Both the position numbers and the translations under genes were made by a program. 64,000 nucleotides of DNA from positions 41,820,880 to 41,884,879 of the forward strand of contig NC_088863.1 in the NCBI RefSeq assembly GCF_032884065.1, read 5' to 3'. Below, in pieces: positions 40,385-52,900 of this stretch (positions within the stretch are counted from its first letter, which is position 1; every line of letters starts with the position of its first letter). The notes below the pieces were generated by a model that saw nothing but the letters and a program-made list of their open reading frames with translations, did not search any database and was not told the DNA's origin. The stretch is from Artemia franciscana. Taxonomy: Eukaryota; Arthropoda; Branchiopoda; Anostraca; Artemiidae.

Positions 40385-41088
40385 TCACATACTCGTTCCA
40401 TCATCAAGCTGCAGTGATCCAACTTGACTTGACAAACTTGCAATCATGTCCTGTATGGAAGTCCCTTTACTTGCTTGATCTTCCTGCCTAAACAATGCAG
40501 CAAATGGGAAATTCCTGCTAAATTTGGCTCTCAATTCATGCACTAAAGTTTCAGAAGCTGGCAACTCTCGAGACAAAACCAGATTATAAATCTCTTCAGC
40601 TACACGTAGGCTAAGCCCTTCCAATTCATCAAAATGCTGTAGAGTCTCTTCTATCTTTTGGCGCCCACCCTGTGTTGTTCTTAATATTTTAAGACCTTCT
40701 AGTACGCATTCAGCAGATTTAACTTCCAACAACTGATTCACACTTTGGCCGTTTAACAAAGACTGAGACGTTTTGTCAATTACTTCCTTTACAAGAGGAT
40801 TGAGCTCACCAAAGCTTGGAAGCGTATTCATAAAGCGAATAAGACAGGCTTTCACTTTGGGGTGTTCAACCCCAGCAACTTTCACTGCTCTCTTTAACGA
40901 CCGGATGACAAGTAGAGGCTTTTGCTTCCGTATGTAAATTTCGAAAGCGTACAGATGCGTTTCCAGACGCTGATACTGTAATTGCTGAAGCGGCATCAAG
41001 AATTTGATGGCTTCTTTAAGAGGGGAATCGGTTTTAAGCAGTCTGGATGGAATCAATTCATCTTGCGAAGGTGGCTCGGGCTCACGGT
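40385..41088 (-). CDS. NAA15: NAA15 coding exon 4 (residues 633-866) and stop
   Basis: A long T-run then CAG precedes ACCGTGAGCCC, completing an Asp codon. The exon encodes [38 protein letters not shown] and the C-terminal helical region [11 protein letters not shown], ending DDGTSM-TGA. The 22-base T-run (A-run at 41091-41112 on the plus strand) is the polypyrimidine tract of the acceptor. Confidence 0.95.
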
Positions 41089-44000
41089 CTGAAAAAAAAA
41101 AAAAAAAAAAAAATTGGTTCTCTGTTTTCATGCCTTTTATAACTCGAATTGGTCTTGAGTCAACAATCTCAGTGGACAGTGCCTGCTACGAAAAAGATCA
41201 GGCAAGTTTTTTCGTTACCAGACGTTATGCCTTAATCCTCCGAATGGTTAATCTTATTTTTCTTCTATGAGAAGAAAAATTTGGTTATATTTCAGGCCTT
41301 AAGAATGTGATGTCCAAACAACACACTTTTATCATACTTATTTTTCAAAATGAAAATAAAAATGAGGGTTCCAAGGATATAAAAACTTTACATGGATTTC
41401 CATTACCCCCCATAAGCCACATTAGTATCTTTCCTTGAACAAAAAATAATCAAAAGTATATAACTTTTATTTATTCTAATCCTAGGTTCTTCCATTGCGG
41501 ACAAACACTATTGTTTCCGCAGCTGTTCGTTTTACTCTTGATCTGCAGCCTGCAGCTCCAAAATCGCAAAAGATGAAAACTAAAATTTTTACCGGGTATA
41601 AGAATCGTGAAACGGAAAAGAAAAATCAATTGAAGTTGAAGAGATTAAGAAGAAAAAAAGATATTTTTCTTTCTGACGTTGTACATGGTGTTAAAACACA
41701 ACTATCTTAGCTAGGAAAGTGATCTTTTTCACAAAAATTTATGTCATACTTCTACAGAATATCAAATTATCTCTCTGAGAACCGGAGAAATAAAATTCTG
41801 TATCTCTTCTAGATTTCTTGGAAATGATTCCTACTTTTGGGGATGTTTTCCAAAATTTTTGATTTGATACCCCTTAAATTTTCATCGAATAATTTTGCCG
41901 ACAAGGTAGATTTTTTTTTCCAACGCCAATAGACACATATTGATTTTATAAGAACTGGAGTTGATACTGGTTTTCAAAAATAATATTCCTACATTTTGCC
42001 TAATTAAAATGTCCTAGCTTCCAAGCTGAATTTTTTATAGATGAAATAAAAAGACAAGTTTTTTCAACTAAAACTAAGGAACAACATTAAAACTTAAACG
42101 AACAGAAATTATTACGCATATGAGGGGGTCCGCCGCCTCGTAAATACCTCACTCTTTACGCTAAAGTTTGAATTTTGTTCCAATTCTTTAAGAACTACCC
42201 CTGAATCACACAGGCCGTTTAATTGTAATAACTAGCTCTTTTGAAAGTACTAAAAAAACCTCAACATAAAGAGTGAGGTATTGACGAAGGGGTGAACCCT
42301 CTCATATATGTAATAATTACTGTTCGTTTTAAGTTTTAATGTTCCCCATTACTTTCAGTTGAAAAAACTTGTTTTTTTTTATTAAATTCCTAATACTTTT
42401 TAAATAATACAGGGAAATCCAGAAACCCTTCGTGGAAAATTCTCTCCCCCCATGAAAAGGTCCTCTCATGTAACCCCCGACCCCATCCAACTCTCCTCCA
42501 CCAGAAAAAATACCCCTGAAAACGTCTGCATATTTCCCAATAACCCAATACTTATGTAAACAATGGGCAAAGTTTATAACTTGCAGCCTGTCACCTAGGG
42601 ACCATGGGGGGATTAAGTTGACCTCGAAGACATAGTTAGTACATTTTTTGACTATGCTGAAGAAAATAGACTGAAACCGGTAGACTGAATAGACTGAAAC
42701 CGGTATGGAAGTTGCGGAGTTTCTCCCTCCGACTCAAACTTCGTATATTCAGCAACGTCATCCTGGTCCTGTTATATGCTTCTAAAACCTGGCATCTGAC
42801 TAACACACAAGAAAGACGAATTCTAGCTTTCGAGAATGCATGTCTCTGGAGAATATTAAACAACCATTGGTCAGAAAAACTCTAATGAGAAGGTGAGACG
42901 GATGACTGGAAAACCCATAGTGACAGATGTCATTAGGACAGGTCGGAGGAAATATCTGGGGCATGTACTTTGTATGGATGAATCCCGGATCCCAAAAGCG
43001 ACGTTCCAGAGGCAACCCGAAGGAAGAAGAGGCAGGCCACACAATACATTCAGGTGCACCTATCAGACGGACCTGCGAAAGATAAATGCTTCCCTTCAAC
43101 CGACGTGGGAAGATGTTTTTACTGCGGTGCAAGCGAGGGATGACTGGCGGCTGCTTGTGGATGCCCTGGGCGGCTCTGGTGGCACAGGAGGATCTAAGGT
43201 CTAAGGCTGAAAAAAATGGCTATCTTGAACTTTTGATCGGGTGATTTTGGGAAAAAATGAGCATGAAAAGACCACGTTGATCACTTAAGAAGGCCAGTAA
43301 ATCTTTTAATATACGTTCGATTGAGCCCTCTACCGATATTCTAGAACCACTGAGTCGATATGATCACCCCTGAAAAAAACAAAAACAACAATAAACAGGC
43401 ATCTATGATCTTTCTTCTGGCAAAAAATACAAAATTCCACATTTTCGTAGATAGGAGCTTAAAACTACTACAATAGAGTTCTCTGATACGCTGAATCTGA
43501 TGGTGTGATTTTATTAAGATTCTATCACTTTTAGGAGGGTGTTTTCCCTTTTTCGACAATAAGGCAAATATTCTCAGGCTCGTGACTTTTGATGGACAAG
43601 ACTAAACTTGATGAAACTCATATATTTGAAGATAACATAAAAATTCGATTCTTTTGATGTATCTATTGGTATCAAAATTCCATTTTCTAGAGTTTCGCAT
43701 TGAGCCAGGTCGCTCCTTACTTACGGTTCGTGGTAAGGAGCGAATCAATTCGTGATCAAACAAACTGTTTGATCAAATAGCTTTTAATGCTGATAGGAAT
43801 CTATAGATAGATTTATTCACACGAAAAGCCCAATTGGGCCATGGTGACATGGCCAAACAAGTGAAAAAAATACAGCAACAAACATAGACTGAAAAGACAT
43901 TACTAATTATTTAAGAAAACATCACGATACCTCATACCTACCCAGACGAACTTTCCAATATTATTTATACTTAAGTAACCCTACTTCTCAAAATTTCCAA

Positions 44001-47000
44001 AATCCAATACCTCTCCCCAACCTCCCTACCAAATATTTCCAAGCGCAACTCCCTCAACTCCCTAGAATCCCCTAGGAAATGATGCAAAGACTCATCCATC
44101 TCTCCACACATAGAGCAACTGTAAGGACCATCCCTCAATCTATTTCTCCCTAAATATTTCCTACGTTCTCCAAGAGGCATAAAATTCCCCCTTACATACA
44201 TTACCCATTTCAAATCATCCGGAGCCGGAGCCAATCCCATTTTTAGGTAAATATTATCTCTTTGACAATCTAAAAAAAAATTATATCTTTCATAAACTTT
44301 GGGGAAATGATGCCGGAAATCCTAATTTCAAAATAGTAGTTCCATCTTTTTCCAAAATCTTCGGTGTTAATGTTTATAATAATTTAGAGGTTTAATGTGA
44401 CAAAACGTAAGAAAGAAGACACGCACTTTCTATATCTGGAAATAAACTGTATGCTAAAGAATAAGTTCTAGATTTGGCATCGCGCATCGATTTCTTCGAT
44501 ATCCTGGAGGCAGCCCTTTTCTAGATTAAATAAAAAAAAAAGAAAAAGTTTTTTAAATGAAAGTAAGGAGCGACATTAAAACTTTAAACGAACAGAAATT
44601 ACTCCGTATATGAAAGGGGCTTTTCCTTCTCAACACCCCGCTCTTTACGCTAAAGTTTGCCTTACTTTCATTTAAAAAACTTGTTTTTTATTTATTTAAT
44701 TTCTGAACGTTTTTGAATCAATGCATGTTTTGATTTTGGCTCTCCGCAGAAGAATAATTAAAACGAAATTTGTATATTTTTTTTTTTTGGCCGAAGGCTT
44801 TCTCATAATTTTGATCGAATGATTTTGAGAAAAAAGAGCGGGGGAGGAAGCCTAGTTGCCCTCCGATTTTCGGTTAATTAAAAAGGCAACTAGAACTTTT
44901 AATTTTTTACGAATCTTTTTGTAAGTAAGATATACGCAACTTATAAATTAGCTTAGGTAAAGAACTTTTGTATTCTCATGTTTTTATTACATATATGAGG
45001 GGGTTCGCCCCCTCTTCAGTACCTCGCTCTTTACACTAAAGCTTAAATTTTGTCCCAATTCATTAAGAATGACCCCTGAATCACAAAAGCCGCAGAATAA
45101 ATAGTTGAAATTACTAAAAATACTTTAGCGTAAAGAGCGAGGTAGGAGGAGGTGAGCCCCTCATATGGGTAATAATTTCTGTTCGTTTTAAGTTTTAATG
45201 CTGCTGCTTACTTCCAGCTGAAAAAAAACTTTTTCATATTTATTTTTTCATTGTTTTTTTTTTAAGTAATGCTAGTAAATCCTGCGCACCCTTCATGGAA
45301 ATTTTCTTCCCCCATGACAAATTCCTCGATGGAAAGTTCCCCCAGCATATCCCCCTCTTCTCAACCCCTGCCTCCAACCAAAAAATCCTCCTGATAACGC
45401 CTGTACACTTCCCAATAACCATTACTATATGTAAGCACTGGTCAAAGTTTTGAACTTGTAACCCCTCCCATGGGGACTGTGGGGGAGTAAGTCGTCCCCA
45501 AAGACATAGTTATAAGGTTTTTCGACTACACTGAATAAAATGGCTATCTCAGAATTTTGATCCGTTGACTTTGGGAAAATAATTAGCATGTGAGGGGGCC
45601 TAGGTGCCCTCCAATTTTTTTGGTCACTTAAAAAGGGCACTAGAACTTTTCATTTTCGTTAGTAATGAGCCCTCTCGCAACATTCTAGGACAACTGGGTC
45701 GATACGATCACCCCTGGAAAAAAAAAAAAAAAAAAAAAAAAAAAAACAACAAACAAACAAATAAACACGCATCCGTGATCTGCCTTCTGGCAAAAAATAT
45801 AAATTCCACATTTTTGTAGATAGGAGCTTGAAACTTCTACAATAGGGTTCTCTGATACGCTGAATCTGATGGTGTGATTTTCGTTAAGATTCTATGACTT
45901 TTAGGGGGTGTTTCCCCCTATTTTCTAAAATAACGCAAATTTTCTCAGGCTCGTAACTTTTGATGGGTAAGACTAAACTTGATGAAACTTATATATTTAA
46001 AATCAGCATTAAAATGAGATTCTTTTGATGTAGCTATTCCATTTTTTAGAGTTTTGGTTACCATTGAGCCGGGTTGCTCCTTACTAGAGTTCGTTACCAC
46101 GAACTGTTTGACAAGGTTGAATTTTTATTTTCGACAATGATAAACGGATCTTCATCTTTCAGGAACTAGACCTTACGTTTGTTTTCCACTCATTTTACTT
46201 CTTCTGTGACTTATTTCTATTTTGAAGTTTTGATTATGTGAATTCCCTACAGTTTTGTTTATACCCTAGCTTTGAAGCTTAACTTTTTAGAAATCAAACA
46301 ACTTTGAATACTGATAGAACTTAATACCATCTCTTCGACAATCTAAACAGAATCTCCCTATGTCTAAAAATTTTAGGCAAATAATATCAAAATTCTGATT
46401 TCAATATTAGATGTAATTTAGAAGTTTAATGCCATGTAAAGAAAGGAGGAAGAATCACACTCTTCTAATATCCGGGAATTAACCGACCACAAAGAAATAA
46501 AAGTTCGCACGATGAACCTTTTCACGAACGTTCATTAATTGCAGTAAATAGAACACAGTCTTAATACAGGTAAAAACAAAGCAATATAGATAGAGTTTGA
46601 CGATTTCTTTTAACACACACAACTTATTTCAGAAGATCTCTAATTACACGTTGACCTTACAAATAATAAGTTACAATAATCATAACGCATCTCCGGTACC
46701 TGAGGTCTAGTTTTTATTGTGACCTGTTATGCATTATTTAGAAAACGTCGTCGACTGGGCTCCAATTTTCTCAAAACTTAAAGCTCAAAACTCAAAACTT
46801 AAATATTTCTTATATTATTGTTGCGTGGCTTGGCCAAAACGAGATGTCAAAAGCAAAACCTATTAGAAGTTTTATTTTTTTTTTTTACTTTTTTCCTTTT
46901 ATAGTTTAACATCGAATCTGCAAATGGCTTTTGTCATGTTTCTGACAATATTAGCTTATAATTTATTGATAGGCATTAACAGCTTTCCTTTCTAATATAG

Positions 47001-49912
47001 TCCTTAGCATTTTTGCATATTTGCAATTCCTGGGCTTTAAGCATGTTACTTTCATTATGTTACAGTCTCTTGTTTCATTCTGTGATTACATGTTGCTTGC
47101 TTAAACATTCTTAGGCTAATTAAACATACCTACTATCATTGACCACTTCCAGGGCACGTTTGCATTTATACAATCTGTTCATAGAAGGTACACCAAAGTC
47201 GATGTTAAGTAGCTTGATGCAATTTGATTTTTTTATACTGACCATAAAATACTCATATAAGGAATGCTTCTAAAATGTTTTTCAATATATTTAGTTTGCT
47301 GAACCAATCCTATCCCAATCAACCAGTACTACGCAAACGCGTGATTGGTCTTGTTTATACTCTGCTTCAGAAGAAACATCAGACTTTGTAAGCATGGTAT
47401 TTAACACAATTTCTTGATTTTTAATCAAACAGTACTCTTTAAGCTATCAGTCATAACAATCATTAAATACCCCAATGATTATCCGTCAAATTAATCAAAA
47501 ATAAACTTTTAAAAAATTGTTATTTTCAATTACAAAAAAATAAAAATGTCGATAAAATTAAGGGAGGCGACGAAACTTATTAATCACAAACCTTGAGGGT
47601 TTTGTTTATTTTTCATATGCATTTCTCTCTTCTCATTTTGTTCCTTCTGCATAGCTTTCTCCATTTCTGCCTTCTTTTGAGCTTTCTTTAGCTTGCTTTT
47701 CAATTTTTTTTCATTTGCACTGAGCTCAACGTGGACTTCACCATTTTCTTTGGGTTGTTCATCAGCCAGATTAGGATTGTCATAAAGTTGAAGATAGACA
47801 TCAATGGCACAGCTAGCAGCTAAATAGACGAGAAGCAAATCATAGAGATTCAAAATTATTTACAGTAATAAAAGAAACAGCAATTAAGACAAAAAAATTA
47901 TAGTTTCGATTCTCATTTCTAAAAAATTTCGTAGGGTTCACTTGACCGAATATCAAGGAAGAAAAAACACTCTTTTGCATTTAGAGATGGCAAGAATAAT
48001 GGATACGAGTTAATGTCTTTAAAAACCCAAGCCTTCAAAACTAGAAATAAGGTAGAGATAAGAAATGTGTTGTAAAAGATCAATATCACAGGCCCCAAAG
48101 GGCCGAATTTGAATTCCACGGTCAAAATAAAAAAAAAATTAATTCTCGATTCAAAAAGAACACATACATCCTAATTTTTTTTCTGAACTTCCTTGCCCGC
48201 CCCATTATTGCCATAAATGCCGATTTCTCAAGCACACCGATGAAGGCCAAAAGTGAAAAGCCAATAAAATGCAGCCGCTTTGCCAACCCTATATATCGTC
48301 CCCTGATTCCCCCTATGAAGCTGATCCAAAATGTGCGTATGGCGACGGAAGTCATGTATCGTACAGACTTAAGTGCCATGTTCTCCGTGGTGTCCTGGAC
48401 AAACGTATTCGACAATGACTGTTGAATTGCTCGCTTGAATCAGCTTGTTGAAAATCAATGAAACGGAACATAAAGACGGCTGAATAAGCCAAAAAAAAAA
48501 AAAACACACAGATTATGATATTCTGTTCCTTCAGGAACACCTACTTCCAACCATCTCTGGGAACTCTACGAAAAAAGCCAGGATATTGTGTTTACTACCA
48601 TCCGCCGGCGAAGAGCAGAGCCTCCGGTGGTCTGGCATGTGTTATCGAACGTTTAGCAACACCCTTGTCCCCAATCTTGTTTCATTTCTGATAATATTAT
48701 GGCAGTAGGGCTTGGTCACCTCGTATTCAATAACGTTTACCTCCCTGTAATAAGATACATTGAGTTCCATTTACTAAGTTTCCCAATACCTACTCATCCC
48801 TTGAGTCTGCTATGTAATACTGAAAATTATTGGTGGCTAATGATATGTGACTTCAATTGTAATGTTAATAGCTCCTTTACTCGTGCAAACCTAGTAATAG
48901 ACTTGTAACCAGTTTCTTACACCATAGCACTTAGTGTCCTAAACTAGTTATATTCATAATAGTGCCAACGTTACCACGATTAACCACTGCATTTACTTTG
49001 CATATTTTGCCTGTTCTGCCGTTCATGCTGACGAAAACGAATGTGACTTCGACTCCCTTTCCCTTTCTTCTACTGTAATGTTAACCGCTGATCCATCTAA
49101 TCATCCTTGCGTTGCTACTAATACAAAAAGGGTGTATGGAACGCGTCCTCCTCATCTGGATTAATCTTAACAATCGGTTCGGAAAGAAGACCCCAGTCTT
49201 AAAGCTGTTTTGTGCTAAATTCTAGCTGCGTATCTGTTGTGTGTGGGCGTCCCATGCGAGGCCAAGTGTTTGATATAAAAAAGTAAGACAAAAGAGTATA
49301 AGGGGTATCTTCGTTTGGTTCGTTATAATGACGCTGCGCTCCCTAAAAGTGCGTTATCATGTAATCTAGTTTGTAAGTCATCTAAATTTGATTCATTAGA
49401 GATGTTATCCTAAGTGATGACAACCATTGATAACCATAATGATAACCATTGATGTTATCCCAGACTCGTCTTGGCTTAGGCATACAAAATATTTTTAGTA
49501 TGATTCAGTAGTGTGTTCATTACAGTTCCCAAAGCTTATTTTCAAACTTTTGTCAGCTAAAGTTTTTTAATTTCAACGTTATTCCTGTATTAACTAAAAG
49601 TGTATCAATAGCATGCTTAAAGTTAGGTCTAAGTCGAGGGATCTTGATGATAATAGGAGCCATCATCTACGTTGAGATTGTCCAGTATCAGTCACCCAGC
49701 TTCAGATTCAATTTCAGCTTTGTTTATGTTTGTTCCCGATTTCTTTCTTTGCGGCATGGTGACCACTATTCTTGAAACAAGAAAAAGATTACATTGATGG
49801 CAGTTCATAGAGGCCAGTTACTGCTACATACAATGTTAGCAAGATTTTTTGAATAGTTCTGCTCCCATTTATTACTCAATGGACCAAGAAAGATCCCAAC
49901 TAATTTGGTTTT

Positions 49913-49986
<74 letters not shown>

Positions 49987-52900
49987 TATATATATATATC
50001 ATTTATATTAGTACCTGTTGTATGTTCGTTTACTATAACTGTTTATTTAATTTCTGTTCGTTTTATGTTTTATTTATTCTTTATAAGTAATATCTGGTCA
50101 TTTTGAGTTGAATTTGGATCTATAGGAATTTATTTCTACTGATCTTAAGTTTGATATAGCCTTTACTTGTGTTTAATTTTTTTTCAAGTCGAATTTTGAA
50201 GAGATAAACCCAATTGCAGAAATTATACAAAGTTTCTTATTATGCAAAGCATCTCGCAACTTCAAAGATACAATTAATTTGCAAATAAGCCCTGTGTATT
50301 GAGTCCTGTGTACTGTGAAATAAAACTGTAGGTATTGAGCGACTCATCCCAATAGTAGCCGAAAACTATAAAAAAAGGAATTTCGATGACAATTAATGTG
50401 TCACAAGAATTAGATTTTTATGCTGGCTGCACATATGTAAAATGCATTAAGTTTAATGTTACACATCAAAAGCTAGGGGCCTGAGACAATTTATAAGGTT
50501 TTCAAAATTGGGGAGGGGACCCTTTAAGAGTCAAGGGACATTAGTGAAAACCACGACATCAGATCCAGCATTCCAGAAAACCCTACTGTAGAGCTTTCGA
50601 GCTCTTATCTGCAAAAACATGGAATTTTGTACTATTTGTTCCTTAAAGTTTTGATAATTTTTCATTTTTGAAAGTAAAAAGAAGTGAAAACATTTAAAAC
50701 GTATTTTGTTTTCAGTAAAGTGCAAATTATGTTGTAGTCTTGAGAAGGCATGAGGGTTATAAGACCTATTTATGTTAATTTTTGCTCGTTCTGAGTTCGA
50801 CTTGGCTATTTGTTTTAATTTCTGTTCGTTTTGTGTTTCAATTATTTATTGATAGTGATTTGTGGTAATTTTATGCTTGGAAGATAATTTGACTTTATTT
50901 CTGCTCATTTTTGGCTTAATGGATCTCTTTACTTTTCTTTGAAAAACTTGTTTTGTGGAAAAAATTTTTAGATTAATTTCTACTCGTTTTTTATTGGCAG
51001 TCTTTTTCATGAAAAAAAAAATATCTTTTCAATTTTTTTTTCTATAAGAATCCATAGTTTGGGTTGCTGTTTCTATTTTGGAGAAACTTTTTCCACAATT
51101 TTTAATCCTGACACAAACAGTATTTTTTAATTTAAGTTTATAACTACTGAAGTCGAACTGAGAAATAAAACATTATATAATTCCCAAAAGATTCATCTAT
51201 ACTCTTTATCAACCTGGATACACTTGCATTCTTTTTATTTATTTAAATTTTAAGAGCAGAAGTAGAAATAGTAGTAGCCCCAAAAGCTTCAACTTAGTAC
51301 CTTCAGTCGTTCTCGATATATTGCTGAGGTGTCTTATTGAAAACCATAAACGCAATGCGTTTCGATTTAGTTGAAAGCAACACTTATTTTCAAAAGATAA
51401 TGGGGCAATTGCACAATTATGGGGAGTTGATATGCCCAATGTTCCAAAAGAAATAGTTACTGGACCATTCTACAATGCTGAACAAAATAGTTGTCTCAAA
51501 AAGAGAAGGGCTGCTTGCCCTCCAATCTCTTTTTATTCTTAAAAAGGGCACCAGAACTCTTTTAATTTTGAATCGAATTAGCTCCTTGAAAACTTTCCAT
51601 GATATTTCTAGCAATTATAAAGTGATGCTGCCTATAATATTACTTATATGCCCTTTTGAAAGCCTCCATGCATACAGTTTTTTGTTTAATTGAGACTCCT
51701 CTAAAAAATTCCCTAAAAGTTTCACCTTAATACCCTTAGTGTCATTAGTTACAGTAACTTCAATGATAGTACTAAAAGTAAACACATATAGCCTTCTGGC
51801 TAGCTTAAAACCCCCCACAACTTACCCTAAAGGTCTAGATAAATAATAAAAGTTGTTCTTCAGATATTGTTTTGTAACCTTTATATTGATAATGATTTGT
51901 GGTAATTTTACGCTTGGAAGATTATTTGACTTTATTTCTGCTCATTTTTGGCTTAATGGAGCTCTTGTGCCCTTTTTAAGCACCTGAATGCTCTTGGTCT
52001 TCTTAAAAAGTAAGATTCAAACATGCATACCTTTATAAATAACATACATTATGTGTAAACACTGAACAAATTGCCTAATTTAAAGCCCTGGTCCTGAGGA
52101 CTGTGGGGAGATTGACATCCCCAAAGACAAAATTACTGGACCTTTCAACAATGCTGAGCAAAATAGCTCTCTTACAATTTCGATCGGATATGTTTTGGCG
52201 AATGATAGGCTTGGGGCGAGGCGTTGATTGCCTTCCATTAAAACTTCCAACCACCAATCAAATGAACTCAATCCGATCCAAAGTTTATACTACCACCCTG
52301 GCACGTACGCAGAGGGGGGGGGGCTTCGCCCCCCCCCCCGGAATTTTGTGAAATGTTTAATTTCCCCATGGTTTCTTGGGATTTCTGGCAAAAGTAGGAC
52401 ATTTATTAAGAATCTAGATACATGTGTGACGCCTTTTTTGGGGGATTTTACAGCATGCAATTATTCGGTCAAGTCACTGCACAATTATTAACCCATTTTC
52501 TGTCTAATTTTTTACCCTCTTTGAAGTAATTAGCAATTGTACTGTTATTTTTTTTTTTTTTTTTTTTTGTAAAGAGAGTTTGATTTCCACAGCAAAATAG
52601 AATTATCCTCGATATTAGGGCGTTTATCCCCCCTTTTAAGGATAAAGTACAGCTTTTAATGGATCAATTTTGGAAACAATCATTTTTCATTAAAATCTAC
52701 GTTTTTGCAATAGAAGAACTACCCCCTCCCCCCGAGCACCCATATTGCACTGTTAACCCTAAAATTTCCCTTTCAGTGGGATATAATAGATTAATCACTG
52801 GTTCTAAATCGCTATGAACATAGCCTGAGCCTAAAACGCACTTTTGAGGCTTCAGTCTTCTTCCCCCCATCCGCTACAATACTACATATTAAAGTTATTC

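Noticed and set aside
42893-43204. 103-codon frame as a host gene
   Set aside because: The sequence is the C-terminal part of an RTE-like LINE and sits between target-site-like duplications.
48122-48415. 97-codon minus-strand frame in NAA15 intron 2
   Set aside because: Protein-like composition but no recognised family, no paired splice sites, and no effect on the NAA15 joins, which are complete without it.
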